Shown here piece after piece: positions 8,129-16,207 of a stretch of 64,000 nucleotides of DNA (positions are counted from its first letter, which is position 1; each line of letters opens with the position of its first letter). The position numbers and the translations under genes are program-made. Under the pieces are notes generated by a model. It searched no databases and was not told the DNA's origin. It saw only the letters and a list, made by a program, of their open reading frames with translations. The stretch spans positions 1,340,501-1,404,500 of the forward strand of contig NZ_JAJEJQ010000001.1 in NCBI RefSeq assembly GCF_021390575.1, given 5' to 3'. This stretch comes from Paraburkholderia adhaesiva. Its GTDB lineage: Bacteria > Pseudomonadota > Gammaproteobacteria > Burkholderiales > Burkholderiaceae.

Positions 8129-9778
8129 ATGAGTCAAACGATCGAAGTGAAGGTGCCGGACATCGGCGATTACAAGGACATTCCTGTGATCGAGGTGCTG
8201 GTCAAGGCGGGTGATACCGTCGAAAAAGAGCAGTCGCTCATCACGCTGGAGTCCGACAAGGCGACCATGGACGTGCCGAGCCCTGCATCGGGCACGGTCA
8301 AGGAAGTGCGAGTCAAAGTAGGCGATAACGTGTCGGAAGGCGTGCTCGTCCTGGTGCTGGATGGCGCAGGCGCTGCCGCCGCGCCTGCACCGGTTGCGGC
8401 GAGCGCTGCAGCACCCGCACCGGCTGCGCCTGCAGTACCTGCTGCTGCACCGGCCGCTGCGAGTGGCGGCGTGCAAACGGTCAAGGTGCCGGACATCGGC
8501 GATTACAAGGGTGTGCCGGTCATCGAAATCGGCGTGAAGGTGGGCGACCGCATCGAGAAGGAACAGTCGCTCGTCACGCTCGAATCGGACAAGGCGACCA
8601 TGGACGTGCCGAGCCCGGTAGCCGGCGTCGTCAAGGAAATCCTGGTCAAGGTCGGCGATGAAGTTTCCGAAGGCACCGGTATCCTCGTGATCGAGGCCGA
8701 AGGTGCAGGCGCTCCCGCCGCCGCACCCGCGCCGAAGCAACCGGTCGAAGTGCCGTCGGACGCACCTGTGCCCGCAGCGGCCGCACCCGCGGCTGTCGCA
8801 CCGTCGGCACTGGCGCAGGCGCCGATCATTCCGGCAGGTGAAGGCGGCACGCGCCGTCCGAGCCATGCGTCGCCGTCCGTGCGCAAGTTCGCGCGTGTAC
8901 TCGGTGTCGATGTGTCGCGCGTGCAAGGTTCGGGTCCGAAGGGCCGCATTACCCAGGACGACGTCACCGCGTTCGTGAAGGGTGTCATGACGGGCGCGCT
9001 GGCTGCGCCGGCTGCCGCGGCTCCAGCCGGCGGCGCGGGCGGCGAGCTGAACCTGCTGCCCTGGCCGAAGGTCGATTTCACGAAGTTCGGTCCGATCGAT
9101 CCGAAGCCGCTCTCGCGCATCAAGAAGATCTCGGGCGCGAACCTGCACCGCAACTGGGTCATGATTCCGCACGTCACGAACAACGACGAAGCGGACATCA
9201 CCGACCTCGAAGCGCTGCGTGTGCAACTGAACAAGGAAAACGAGAAGTCGGGCGTGAAGTTCACGATGCTCGCGTTCGTCATCAAGGCCTGCGTCGGCGC
9301 GCTGAAGAAATTCCCGACTTTCAATGCGAGCCTCGACGGCGACAATCTCGTCTTCAAGCAGTACTACCACGTCGGTTTCGCAGCCGACACGCCGAACGGT
9401 CTCGTCGTTCCGGTGATCCGCGATGCGGACAAGAAGGGTCTCGTCGATATCGCGAAGGAAATGGCCGAACTGTCGAAGCTCGCGCGCGAAGGCAAGCTCA
9501 AGCCCGACCAGATGCAGGGCGGCTGCTTCTCGATCTCGTCGCTCGGCGGCATCGGTGGCACGAACTTCACGCCGATCATCAACGCGCCGGAAGTGGCCAT
9601 TCTCGGCCTGTCGCGCAGCGCGATGAAGCCGGTGTGGGACGGCAAGCAGTTCGTGCCGCGCCTCACGCTGCCGCTGTCGCTGTCGTACGACCACCGTGTG
9701 ATCGACGGCGCGGAAGCTGCACGCTTTAACGCGTACCTCGTCTCGATCCTCGGCGATTTCCGCCGCGTGATCCTGTAA
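8129..9778 (+). CDS. aceF: Pyruvate dehydrogenase E2, dihydrolipoyllysine acetyltransferase
   Basis: A 549-residue core subunit of the PDH complex that transfers acetyl groups from lipoyl arms to CoA. Two N-terminal lipoyl domains carry modifiable lysines K44 and K155, each in ESDKATMDVP. They are joined by Ala/Pro-rich flexible linkers. Next comes a peripheral-subunit-binding domain (about residues 250-290, SHASPSVRKFARVLGVD, GPKGRITQDDV), then the catalytic acetyltransferase domain with the active-site motif DHRVIDGAEAARF near residue 520. The start at 8129 follows CCGGAG and gives MSQTIEVKVPDIGDY. The 78-nt gap from aceE holds a large hairpin, which might adjust E1:E2 stoichiometry (inference). 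Confidence 0.98.
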   Translation: MSQTIEVKVPDIGDYKDIPVIEVLVKAGDTVEKEQSLITLESDKATMDVPSPASGTVKEVRVKVGDNVSEGVLVLVLDGAGAAAAPAPVAASAAAPAPAAPAVPAAAPAAASGGVQTVKVPDIGDYKGVPVIEIGVKVGDRIEKEQSLVTLESDKATMDVPSPVAGVVKEILVKVGDEVSEGTGILVIEAEGAGAPAAAPAPKQPVEVPSDAPVPAAAAPAAVAPSALAQAPIIPAGEGGTRRPSHASPSVRKFARVLGVDVSRVQGSGPKGRITQDDVTAFVKGVMTGALAAPAAAAPAGGAGGELNLLPWPKVDFTKFGPIDPKPLSRIKKISGANLHRNWVMIPHVTNNDEADITDLEALRVQLNKENEKSGVKFTMLAFVIKACVGALKKFPTFNASLDGDNLVFKQYYHVGFAADTPNGLVVPVIRDADKKGLVDIAKEMAELSKLAREGKLKPDQMQGGCFSISSLGGIGGTNFTPIINAPEVAILGLSRSAMKPVWDGKQFVPRLTLPLSLSYDHRVIDGAEAARFNAYLVSILGDFRRVIL

Positions 9779-9791
9779 AGCCGCTTCGCTG

Positions 9792-9829
9792 ACCGGCTTG
9801 CCGCCCACTGCGTAGGGCGGCAAGCCGGT
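9792..9829 (+). other. Perfect 15-bp hairpin in the aceF-lpdA gap
   Basis: 9792-9806 is the exact reverse complement of 9815-9829 with an 8-nt loop. It starts 14 nt after the aceF stop codon and is not followed by a T-run, so it may act as a 3' mRNA stabiliser or processing site rather than a terminator. The lpdA leader element follows 25 nt later. Confidence 0.75.
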
Positions 9830-9853
9830 AGCTTCCGTCGATCTAGCAAAGTA

Positions 9854-9897
9854 ATGGGACCGCAGTAAGCGCTAAAGCGCCGACTCCGGTCGACACA
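9854..9897 (+). promoter_or_regulatory. Structured 5' leader element of lpdA (copy 2 of a paired element)
   Basis: The same two-tier stem-loop as before aceE. The outer stem pairs 9858-9866 with 9883-9891 (8 of 9 pairs, C/C mismatch at 9863/9886). The inner hairpin GCGC-TAAA-GCGC spans 9869-9880. It is followed by GACACA and the AAGGGG Shine-Dalgarno (9897-9902). Of five substitutions relative to the aceE copy, two form a compensatory pair (G9862-C9887 in place of A-U). aceF, between the two, has no copy. Confidence 0.7.
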
Positions 9898-9907
9898 AGG
9901 GGACACT

Positions 9908-11680
9908 ATGAGTCTCGTCGAAGTGAAAGTGCCGGACATCGGCGACTTCAAGGACATCGATGTCATCGAGGTCAATATCAAGGCCGGCGACGTCATCGAA
10001 AAAGAACAGACGCTGCTCGCGCTCGAGTCGGACAAGGCCACGATGGAAGTGCCGAGCGACGTCGCGGGCACCGTCAAGGAAGTGAAGATCAAGCAGGGCG
10101 ACAAGGTCTCGCAAGGCACCGTGATCGCGCTGGTTGAGGTTTCCGCTGGCGCAGCTGCGGTCGCGGCTGCACCTGCTCCGAAGGCGGAAGCGCCGAAGCA
10201 GGAAACACCGAAGGCCGCGGCATCCGCACCCACACCCGCACCTGCGGCGGGCAGCTACAGCGGTGGCGCTGACATCGAATGCGACATGCTCGTACTGGGC
10301 GCTGGCCCTGGCGGCTACTCGGCTGCGTTCCGCGCAGCCGACCTCGGCATGAAGACCGTGCTGGTCGAGCGGTATTCGACACTCGGTGGCGTGTGCCTGA
10401 ACGTCGGCTGCATTCCGTCGAAGGCGCTTCTGCACACGGCGCTCGTTGTTGAGGAAGCCGAAGCACTGGCCGCGCATGGCATCACGTTCGGCAAGCCGCA
10501 GGTCGATCTCGACAAACTCCGCGACTTCAAGTCCGGCGTCGTCAAGAAACTGACGAGCGGTCTCGCGGGCATGGCGAAGGCGCGCAAGGTCGAGGTCGTG
10601 ACCGGCCTCGGTTCGTTCGTCGATCCGCACCACATGGAAGTGGTGGGCGAGGGCGGCAAGAAGGTCGTGAAGTTCGCGAAGGCGATCATCGCGGCCGGTT
10701 CGCAGGCGGTGAAGCTGCCGTTCATGCCCGAAGATCCGCGTGTGGTCGACTCGACCGGTGCGCTCGAACTGCGCCAGATCCCGCAGAAGATGCTCGTGAT
10801 CGGCGGCGGCATCATCGGCCTCGAAATGGCGACGGTCTATTCGACGCTCGGCGCGCAGATCGATGTCGTGGAAATGCTCGACGGCCTGATGGCCGGTGCG
10901 GACCGCGATCTGGTGAAGGTCTGGGAAAAGTACAACGCGAATCGCTTCGCGAACGTCATGCTCAAGACGAAGACGACGAAGGCCGAGGCGAAAGCCGACG
11001 GCATCTACGTCACGTTCGAAGGCGAGAAGGCGCCCGCGGAGCCGCAGCGCTATGACCTCGTGCTGGTCGCCGTCGGACGCTCGCCGAACGGCAAGAAGAT
11101 CGGCGCAGACAAGGCTGGCGTCGCGGTAACCGATCGTGGTTTCATCGACGTCGACAAGCAGATGCGCACCAACGTGCCGCACATCTTCGCGATCGGCGAC
11201 GTCGTCGGGCAGCCGATGCTCGCGCACAAGGCCGTGCATGAGGGCCACGTGGCGGCGGAAGCGGCGCATGGCGAGAAGGCATACTTCGACGCGCTGCAGA
11301 TTCCGTCGGTGGCCTACACCGATCCGGAAGTCGCCTGGGCCGGCAAGACCGAAGACCAGTGCAAGGCCGAAGGCATCAAGTACGGCAAGGCAGTGTTCCC
11401 GTGGGCCGCATCGGGCCGCGCGATCGCGAACGGCCGCGATGAAGGCTTCACGAAGCTGATCTTCGACGAAGAGACGCATCGCGTGATCGGCGGTGGCATC
11501 GTCGGCCTGAACGCCGGTGACCTCATCAGCGAAGTCTGTCTCGCCGTCGAGATGGGCGCGGACGCGGAGGACATCGGCAAGACGATCCACCCGCACCCGA
11601 CGCTGGGCGAATCGATCGGCATGGCCGCCGAACTGTACGAAGGCGTCTGCACGGACCTTCCGCCGCAAAAGAAAAAGTAA
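9908..11680 (+). CDS. lpdA: Dihydrolipoyl dehydrogenase (E3) with N-terminal lipoyl domain
   Basis: A 590-residue FAD enzyme that reoxidises dihydrolipoyl groups of PDH with NAD+. Residues 1-80 form a lipoyl domain (lysine 43 in LESDKATMEVP), joined by an Ala/Pro/Lys linker to the flavoprotein. The flavoprotein has the FAD motif LGAGPGGYSAAFRAAD, redox-active disulfide CLNVGCIPSK, NAD motif IGGGIIGLEMA, the second FAD motif IFAIGDVVGQPMLAHKA and the C-terminal catalytic HPHPTLGES. Such lipoyl-E3 fusions are known in Neisseria and beta-proteobacteria. The ATG at 9908 follows AAGGGG. It is the last gene of the operon, ended by the hairpin at 11705. Confidence 0.97.
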   Translation: MSLVEVKVPDIGDFKDIDVIEVNIKAGDVIEKEQTLLALESDKATMEVPSDVAGTVKEVKIKQGDKVSQGTVIALVEVSAGAAAVAAAPAPKAEAPKQETPKAAASAPTPAPAAGSYSGGADIECDMLVLGAGPGGYSAAFRAADLGMKTVLVERYSTLGGVCLNVGCIPSKALLHTALVVEEAEALAAHGITFGKPQVDLDKLRDFKSGVVKKLTSGLAGMAKARKVEVVTGLGSFVDPHHMEVVGEGGKKVVKFAKAIIAAGSQAVKLPFMPEDPRVVDSTGALELRQIPQKMLVIGGGIIGLEMATVYSTLGAQIDVVEMLDGLMAGADRDLVKVWEKYNANRFANVMLKTKTTKAEAKADGIYVTFEGEKAPAEPQRYDLVLVAVGRSPNGKKIGADKAGVAVTDRGFIDVDKQMRTNVPHIFAIGDVVGQPMLAHKAVHEGHVAAEAAHGEKAYFDALQIPSVAYTDPEVAWAGKTEDQCKAEGIKYGKAVFPWAASGRAIANGRDEGFTKLIFDEETHRVIGGGIVGLNAGDLISEVCLAVEMGADAEDIGKTIHPHPTLGESIGMAAELYEGVCTDLPPQKKK

Positions 11681-11704
11681 GCGCGTTTTGCGGTGAACAA
11701 ATGG

Positions 11705-11738
11705 AAACGGCGCACCCCGCGAGGGGTGCGCCGTTTTG
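11705..11738 (+). terminator. Rho-independent terminator of the pdh operon
   Basis: AAACGGCGCACCCC (11705-11718) pairs perfectly with 11723-11736 around the tetraloop GCGA, and the 3' arm ends in TTTT. It lies 24 nt after the lpdA stop. The opposite strand has only a short T-run, so it acts mainly for the plus strand. Confidence 0.88.
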
Positions 11739-11907
11739 TCATGGGTTCCGCTGGTGTGCTGCGAGAGGGCGGCCGCGTGCCAAAAATTCCCGGCCACTTA
11801 AGACCGGGCAAGCAGCGTGCCGTTTGCCGGCATGCTGGAGCGTCAGGTCCGGCGGTGGGCGCGCGTCACTTCACCTCGCGCGTGCCCGCTCTCGGCACAA
11901 CCAGACG

Positions 11908-12480
11908 TTAAGCGGGCTTCTTGGCCGAAGCGGCAGCCGAGCGCGACGCTTGTGCGGCGGCCTTGCTGGCGGCAGCGGTGGCTGCGTTGAAATTGCTTTC
12001 GGCCATTTCCACGGCTTGCTTCGTGGCTTTTTGAACCGTTTCGTACGTCGTGTTAGCCGCGTTGATCGCGGACTTGATCACGGCGACAGCCGTCTCGGAA
12101 CCGGCCGGGGCGTTCTTCGCGACGTTGTCGACGAGCGACTGCACCTTGCGGTTTTGCTCTTCATAGTGCGCTTCGGCGACCTTCGCGAATTCGGCTTGCG
12201 TGGCCGAGGCGATTTCGTAGACGTGACGGCCATACGAGAGCACCTTTTCAGCGAGCGGCTGGGCATAGCCGGCTTGGAGGGCCAGCAGCTCCTGCGCGTC
12301 CTTCGCGGACAGCGCGCGCTGTGCGTGCTCTTGCGTTTCCGACAGATTCGAGCGAACGGCCTGAAGATTCAATTCGACGAGTTTTTCCACACCCTCGAAT
12401 GCCTTGCTGGTCAGACCGAAGAGGGTTTCGAGATTGGCCTTCTGGGCAGCGGCGAATTGCTCAGGGGTCAGCAGACTCAT
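11908..12480 (-). CDS. phaP: Phasin family protein (PHB granule-associated)
   Basis: A 190-residue phasin, an amphipathic helical protein that coats polyhydroxyalkanoate granules and controls their size and number. The sequence is typical of Burkholderiales phasins: [39 protein letters not shown], and a low-complexity Ala/Ser/Lys tail ending AAASAKKPA. The ATG at 12480 follows CAGGAG; an upstream in-frame extension of 45 codons crosses the promoter and is rejected. A sigma-70 promoter with a palindromic operator lies directly upstream, consistent with repression by PhaR. Its position next to pdh fits a link between acetyl-CoA supply and PHB storage (inference). Confidence 0.93.
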   Translation of the reverse strand: MSLLTPEQFAAAQKANLETLFGLTSKAFEGVEKLVELNLQAVRSNLSETQEHAQRALSAKDAQELLALQAGYAQPLAEKVLSYGRHVYEIASATQAEFAKVAEAHYEEQNRKVQSLVDNVAKNAPAGSETAVAVIKSAINAANTTYETVQKATKQAVEMAESNFNAATAAASKAAAQASRSAAASAKKPA

Positions 12481-12562
12481 GTTTACGCTCCTGGATTGAT
12501 GACGGGCCGTCTGATGCGGTCCGTGTAAGTAAGTGGCAAGACTCAGGTGGTCTGCTGCGCGC

Positions 12563-12578
12563 TTTGTGCGTCGCAGCA
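12563..12578 (-). promoter_or_regulatory. Second TTTGTGCGTCGCA operator copy, just downstream of the phaP -10
   Basis: The 13-mer TTTGTGCGTCGCA (12563-12575) recurs at 12622-12634. This copy also forms part of a 7-bp inverted repeat TGCTGCG/CGCAGCA (12553-12559 with 12572-12578). It falls around the predicted transcription start, where a repressor would block initiation. Confidence 0.5.
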
Positions 12579-12587
12579 TTGGTACCG

Positions 12588-12615
12588 ATTTTAGGATGAC
12601 GTCAAAGAAAGTCAA
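12588..12615 (-). promoter_or_regulatory. Sigma-70 promoter of phaP
   Basis: Read on the minus strand: -35 TTGACT (12615-12610), 16-nt spacer, -10 TAAAAT (12593-12588). Transcription would begin near 12581, giving a leader of about 100 nt. Operator-like repeats flank it on both sides. Confidence 0.7.
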
Positions 12616-12622
12616 GAATTAT

Positions 12623-12637
12623 TTGTGCGTCGCACAA
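12623..12637 (-). promoter_or_regulatory. Perfect palindromic operator upstream of the phaP promoter (probable PhaR site)
   Basis: TTGTGCG-T-CGCACAA is a perfect 7+1+7 palindrome just upstream of the -35 box. PhaR, the PHB-responsive repressor of phasin genes in beta-proteobacteria, is known to recognise TTGTGC/GCACAA-type sites; assigning this site to PhaR is inference. Confidence 0.6.
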
Positions 12638-13092
12638 TGTCATTAATTTGTTATTAAACAGATACTTATGCGTGCTGATTGGGGCGCGATCGCTGCGCTT
12701 CGAGGGGCATAACAGGTGACGTCGAGGATCGCAATCGGCAAAACCCCGCTGCATCTGGCAAGATGTGTTATCGCGCTAACTGATGTGTGTTTCGGAATTA
12801 CGGCAGACTGATGAGGGATTGTCCTGAGTGCGTCCACCAAATTCCGAGTTAGCACGTTAAGGACCCATCGCTCTCGAATCAGAATTCCCGACGCGATCGT
12901 TTCCCGGTATTTTTTCCCGAAATCAAGTTTGACTCCGCCGGTGCCGTTAACTCCGTGCAAACGAAGACGGTGCCGTGCTGGAAGGGTGGTCCGGCATTGC
13001 GATTGCTGTTTTGAATCGGGTATTTGAAAGCTATCGGTTGCTTAAATCGAAGGTCAGACTTCGGTTTAATGAGCGTAGATAAGTGCTTCAAT
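12638..13092. other. Relatively AT-rich intergenic stretch between phaP and pbpG
   Basis: About 455 nt with visibly lower GC than the neighbours. Short open frames occur on the minus strand, but they show no family motif, biased codon use or good ribosome-binding site. I see no RNA gene or repeat. It could be a decayed gene or a transcribed non-coding region. Confidence 0.5.
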
Positions 13093-13121
13093 TTGCGTAA
13101 TTTTCGTTGTTTTACTACACT
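13093..13121 (+). promoter_or_regulatory. Probable sigma-70 promoter of the PBP7-like gene
   Basis: TTGCGT (13093-13098), 17-nt spacer, TACACT (13116-13121). The predicted start near 13128 precedes the ATG at 13157 and argues against an upstream TTG start at 13121. Confidence 0.55.
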
Positions 13122-13156
13122 TGGCGAACGATCCTGTCGCTCCATCCAGAACACCA

Positions 13157-14356
13157 ATGAAATCGGACAAGCTCCTGTCGTTCAAACTGATGCACGGTGC
13201 AATGGCCAGCACCGTGTTGTCGGTGGCTGTCTCCCTGGCCATCAGTGCAACGATTGCCGCGCCCATGAGCGCCTTCGCTGCAACGCAAGATGCCCCGGCA
13301 GCCAAAACCACGAAGGCGAAAAAGGCCGCCAAAAAGGTCGCGCCCGCTTCGGCGCCCGCAGCAACGGCGCCGGCCAAGGTCTCACAGAAGTCTGCCAAAG
13401 CGTCGGGCGCTGCCGCGTCCGGTGAGGACGCAGCGCGCCCGGTCGTGAAGAGAAAGCGGGTGACCTATACGATGAACGGCCACCACCACACGGCGATGCG
13501 CCGTGTGACGTTCGAGCCGCGTCAACCCAGCGTCGGCCAGGCGTTCGGCCTGCATGAATCGCCGGACGCGCTGGCGCTGCGTTCGGGCGTTGCCTACGTC
13601 GTCGACCAGAACACGCTCGAACCGCTCTTCGACAAGAACTCGCACGCCGTCGTGCCGATCGCCTCGATCTCGAAGCTGATGACCGCGATGGTCGTGCTCG
13701 ATTCGAAGGAACCGCTCACGGATTCGATCGAAGTCTCGGACGAAGATCGCGACTACGAGAAGAACACCGGTTCGCGCCTCTCTGTGGGCTCGGTGCTGAC
13801 GCGCGAGGACATGCTGCACATCGCGCTGATGGCATCGGAGAACCGCGCCGCGGCAGCGCTTTCCCGTTTCTACCCGGGTGGACGTCCGGCGTTCATCGCG
13901 GCGATGAACGCCAAGGCGAAGCAACTCGGCATGACGGATACGCACTTCGAGAACTCGACGGGCCTTTCCAGCCAGAACGTCTCGAGCGCGCGCGATCTCG
14001 TGAAGATGGCCAACGCCGCGTACCAGTACCCGATGATCCGGAAGTTCTCGACGGACCACAGCTACGATGTGTACACGGGCAAGCGCACGATCGCCTACAA
14101 CAGCACGAATGCGCTGGTTCGCAATCCGTCGTGGGACATCGGTCTGCAGAAGACTGGCTTCATCAACGAAGCGGGTGAATGCCTCGTGATGCAGGCGACC
14201 ATTCGCAACCGTCCGGTGATCATGGTGCTGCTCGATTCGAGCGGCAAATACTCGCGCTTTGCGGACGCGTCACGCGTGCGTGCGTGGCTTGACGCCGGCG
14301 GCGCCGACCAGCAGCCGCGTATCACCAGTGCGGACGCGGGTGGTCCGGGGACCTGA
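13157..14356 (+). CDS. pbpG: Periplasmic D-alanyl-D-alanine endopeptidase, PBP7-like (S11 family)
   Basis: A 399-residue serine peptidase of the low-molecular-weight penicillin-binding proteins that cleaves peptidoglycan cross-links. A long signal peptide (about residues 1-41, ending AFA-AT) precedes a roughly 90-residue Ala/Lys-rich, probably disordered linker. The catalytic domain has SISK (nucleophile S170, K173), SEN (227-229) and KTG (332-334), all intact. The linker is longer than in E. coli PBP7. The ATG at 13157 has a poor Shine-Dalgarno; a TTG 36 nt upstream lies on the predicted -10 box and is rejected. It is monocistronic, ended by the terminator at 14383. Confidence 0.92.
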   Translation: MKSDKLLSFKLMHGAMASTVLSVAVSLAISATIAAPMSAFAATQDAPAAKTTKAKKAAKKVAPASAPAATAPAKVSQKSAKASGAAASGEDAARPVVKRKRVTYTMNGHHHTAMRRVTFEPRQPSVGQAFGLHESPDALALRSGVAYVVDQNTLEPLFDKNSHAVVPIASISKLMTAMVVLDSKEPLTDSIEVSDEDRDYEKNTGSRLSVGSVLTREDMLHIALMASENRAAAALSRFYPGGRPAFIAAMNAKAKQLGMTDTHFENSTGLSSQNVSSARDLVKMANAAYQYPMIRKFSTDHSYDVYTGKRTIAYNSTNALVRNPSWDIGLQKTGFINEAGECLVMQATIRNRPVIMVLLDSSGKYSRFADASRVRAWLDAGGADQQPRITSADAGGPGT

Positions 14357-14382
14357 TCGGCCCTGAGCCTGCCTCCAATGCG

Positions 14383-14412
14383 AAACGCCCCGTCATTGCG
14401 GGGCGTTTGCTT
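14383..14412. terminator. Terminator between convergent pbpG and the iclR-type gene
   Basis: A 9-bp stem (14383-14391 with 14400-14408, arms AAACGCCCC/GGGGCGTTT) is followed by GCTTTT on the plus strand. The arms give a shorter T-run on the minus strand, so it probably serves pbpG mainly and the convergent regulator partly. Confidence 0.8.
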
Positions 14413-14439
14413 TTGTACCGTCGATGCGCGACGCGGCGC

Positions 14440-15246
14440 TTACGCAGTCTGCGAGGCGCCCTCGGCGGGCTCGGGGTGGTAGCCGAGCGATTCGGAGATG
14501 ACCAGTGCGGTCTTGCTAAGCTGGCCGAGCCAGGAATCCTGCAGGCGGTCGGCGGGCGCCGACAACGAGAGTCCTGCGACCAGCTTGCCGGTGTCGTCGT
14601 AGATGCCCGCTGCGATGCAGCGCACACCCAGTTCCAGTTCTTCGTTGTCGCGCGCACACGACTGCTGGCGCACGTGAGCCAGCTCGCGCTCGAGTCGGCT
14701 CAGGTCGGTGATGCTGTTGCGCGTGTGACCCGAGAGGCCAGTGCGCGTGGCGTAAGCGCGTACGCGGTTGGCTTCGTCGGCGGCGAGAAAGAGCTTGCCG
14801 ACCGATGTCAGATGCAGCGGCGCGCGTCCACCAATCGCCCGAACGACCTGCATGCCCGACCGCTCCGAGTAGGCCCGCTCGATGTAGACGATCTCGTCAC
14901 CCTGGCGTACCGACAGATTCACGGTCTGGCCGGTGAGGCGGTGCAGCTCGCGCATCGGCGTGAGCGCGGCGTCACGCACCGAGAGGCGCGCTTTCACAAG
15001 ATTGCCGAGTTCCAGCAGACGCATGCCGAGCCGGTAGGTGCCCGGATCTGAGCGGTCGACGAGTCGACAGCTCACCATGTCGTTGAGGATTCGGTGTGCG
15101 GTGGAGGGATGGAGTTCGGTGCGCTGCGCCAGTTCCTTGAGGCTGACTGGATCGCTGTGCGCGGCGAGTGCGTCCAGGAGGCGCATCATCCGCTCGATCA
15201 CCTGAATGGACGTCTTCTGATCGGGCGTGTTGCCACTTTCGCTCAT
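14440..15246 (-). CDS. IclR-family transcriptional regulator
   Basis: A 268-residue DNA-binding regulator. The N-terminal winged helix-turn-helix (about residues 14-75: QVIERMMRLLDALAAHSDPV, LKELAQRTELHPSTAHRILN) is followed by the IclR effector domain (GMRLLELGNLVKARLSVRD, IYDDTGKLVAGLSLSAP). It is divergent from lutA across 177 nt, so the lactate-utilisation genes are its likeliest target and a 2-hydroxy- or 2-oxo-acid its likely effector; both are inferences from position. The ATG at 15246 gives a standard-length protein. Confidence 0.94.
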   Translation of the reverse strand: MSESGNTPDQKTSIQVIERMMRLLDALAAHSDPVSLKELAQRTELHPSTAHRILNDMVSCRLVDRSDPGTYRLGMRLLELGNLVKARLSVRDAALTPMRELHRLTGQTVNLSVRQGDEIVYIERAYSERSGMQVVRAIGGRAPLHLTSVGKLFLAADEANRVRAYATRTGLSGHTRNSITDLSRLERELAHVRQQSCARDNEELELGVRCIAAGIYDDTGKLVAGLSLSAPADRLQDSWLGQLSKTALVISESLGYHPEPAEGASQTA

Positions 15247-15423
15247 GGGTTCGTATTCGGTTGACGCGTGAAGCGGAAGCTCATTGTATCTCGTATGGTG
15301 AAAAAAGGAAGCATGAGGCGGCCCTATATGCTGCTACGCGTCATCACGGACGGCCTGCAATGATGCGTTGGTAGCGTGCGCGAAACGTCGCATAATCGGG
15401 GACGGTTTATGAGAGGAGCCGCC

Positions 15424-16146
15424 ATGCGAGTTGGTTTGTTCGTCACCTGTCTGATCGACACAATGCGTCCCGAGATCGGTTTCTCGACGATCAAACTGCT
15501 GGAGCAGGCCGGCTACGAAGTGGTGGTGCCGTCCGCGCAGACCTGTTGCGGGCAGCCCGCCTACAACTCCGGCGAGCGCTCGCTCGCACGCGATCTCGCC
15601 GAGAAAACGCTGCGTGAATTCGAGCAGTTCGATTACGTCGTGGTGCCGTCGGGTTCGTGTGGCGGCATGATCCGCGTGCACTACGGAGATCTGTTCCGCG
15701 ACGACCCCGAACTCATGGGCCGCTACGGCAAGCTGCGCGAGCGCGTCTACGAACTGACCGACTTCCTCGTCAACGTCGCGAAGGTCTCGCTGACGCCCGG
15801 TGAATTCGAGGGGCCGGTCACCTATCACGATTCCTGCTCGGGTTTGCGCGAGCTTGGCGTGAAGGCTCAGCCGCGCGCGTTGCTCGCGCAGCGTGGTGTC
15901 GAAGTCCGCGAGATGAAGGATTGCGAGCACTGCTGTGGCTTCGGCGGGACCTTCGCCGTGAAGTACGGGGCGATATCGACCGCCATCGCCGACGAGAAAT
16001 GCGCGAATGTGCGGGCCAGCGGCACGGGCGCGGTGGTGCTCGGCGATCTCGGCTGCATGCTGAATATCGAAGGGCGCTTGCGCAGGACCGGCGATACCGC
16101 GACGCGCGTGCTCCATATCGCCCAGGTGCTGGCGGGCGACGTCTGA
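15424..16146 (+). CDS. lutA: (Fe-S)-binding protein LutA/YkgE, lactate utilisation
   Basis: A 240-residue protein with two CCG-type cysteine motifs, QTCCGQPAYNSGE near residue 39 and CEHCCGFGGTFAVKYG near 162, the DUF224/CCG domain found in LutA, GlpC and heterodisulfide reductases. In Bacillus subtilis LutABC supports L-lactate oxidation to pyruvate as an Fe-S flavin-independent enzyme. The ATG at 15424 follows AGGAG; a 16-codon upstream extension lacks one. It is followed by lutB after 61 nt. No lutC follows, so the complex as encoded here looks incomplete. Confidence 0.93.
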   Translation: MRVGLFVTCLIDTMRPEIGFSTIKLLEQAGYEVVVPSAQTCCGQPAYNSGERSLARDLAEKTLREFEQFDYVVVPSGSCGGMIRVHYGDLFRDDPELMGRYGKLRERVYELTDFLVNVAKVSLTPGEFEGPVTYHDSCSGLRELGVKAQPRALLAQRGVEVREMKDCEHCCGFGGTFAVKYGAISTAIADEKCANVRASGTGAVVLGDLGCMLNIEGRLRRTGDTATRVLHIAQVLAGDV

Positions 16147-16207
16147 CGCGCCACCACCTCTTTAGCCTGCCACTTTCGCCGCGGTCTAACGCCCAGGATC
16201 CCAAGCC

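Noticed and set aside
5318..9823. A very long open frame (about 1,500 codons) on the minus strand through aceE and aceF
   Set aside because: It is antisense to two certain genes, contains low-complexity Arg/His/Asp-rich translation typical of high-GC shadow frames, and shows no domain.
12643..12960. A 105-codon minus-strand frame in the phaP-pbpG gap
   Set aside because: No ribosome-binding site, no family resemblance, and codon use unlike the neighbours (poor third-position GC); kept only as part of the gap description.
13121..13156. TTG start 12 codons upstream for the PBP7-like protein
   Set aside because: It overlaps the predicted -10 box and would spoil the signal-peptide N-terminus.
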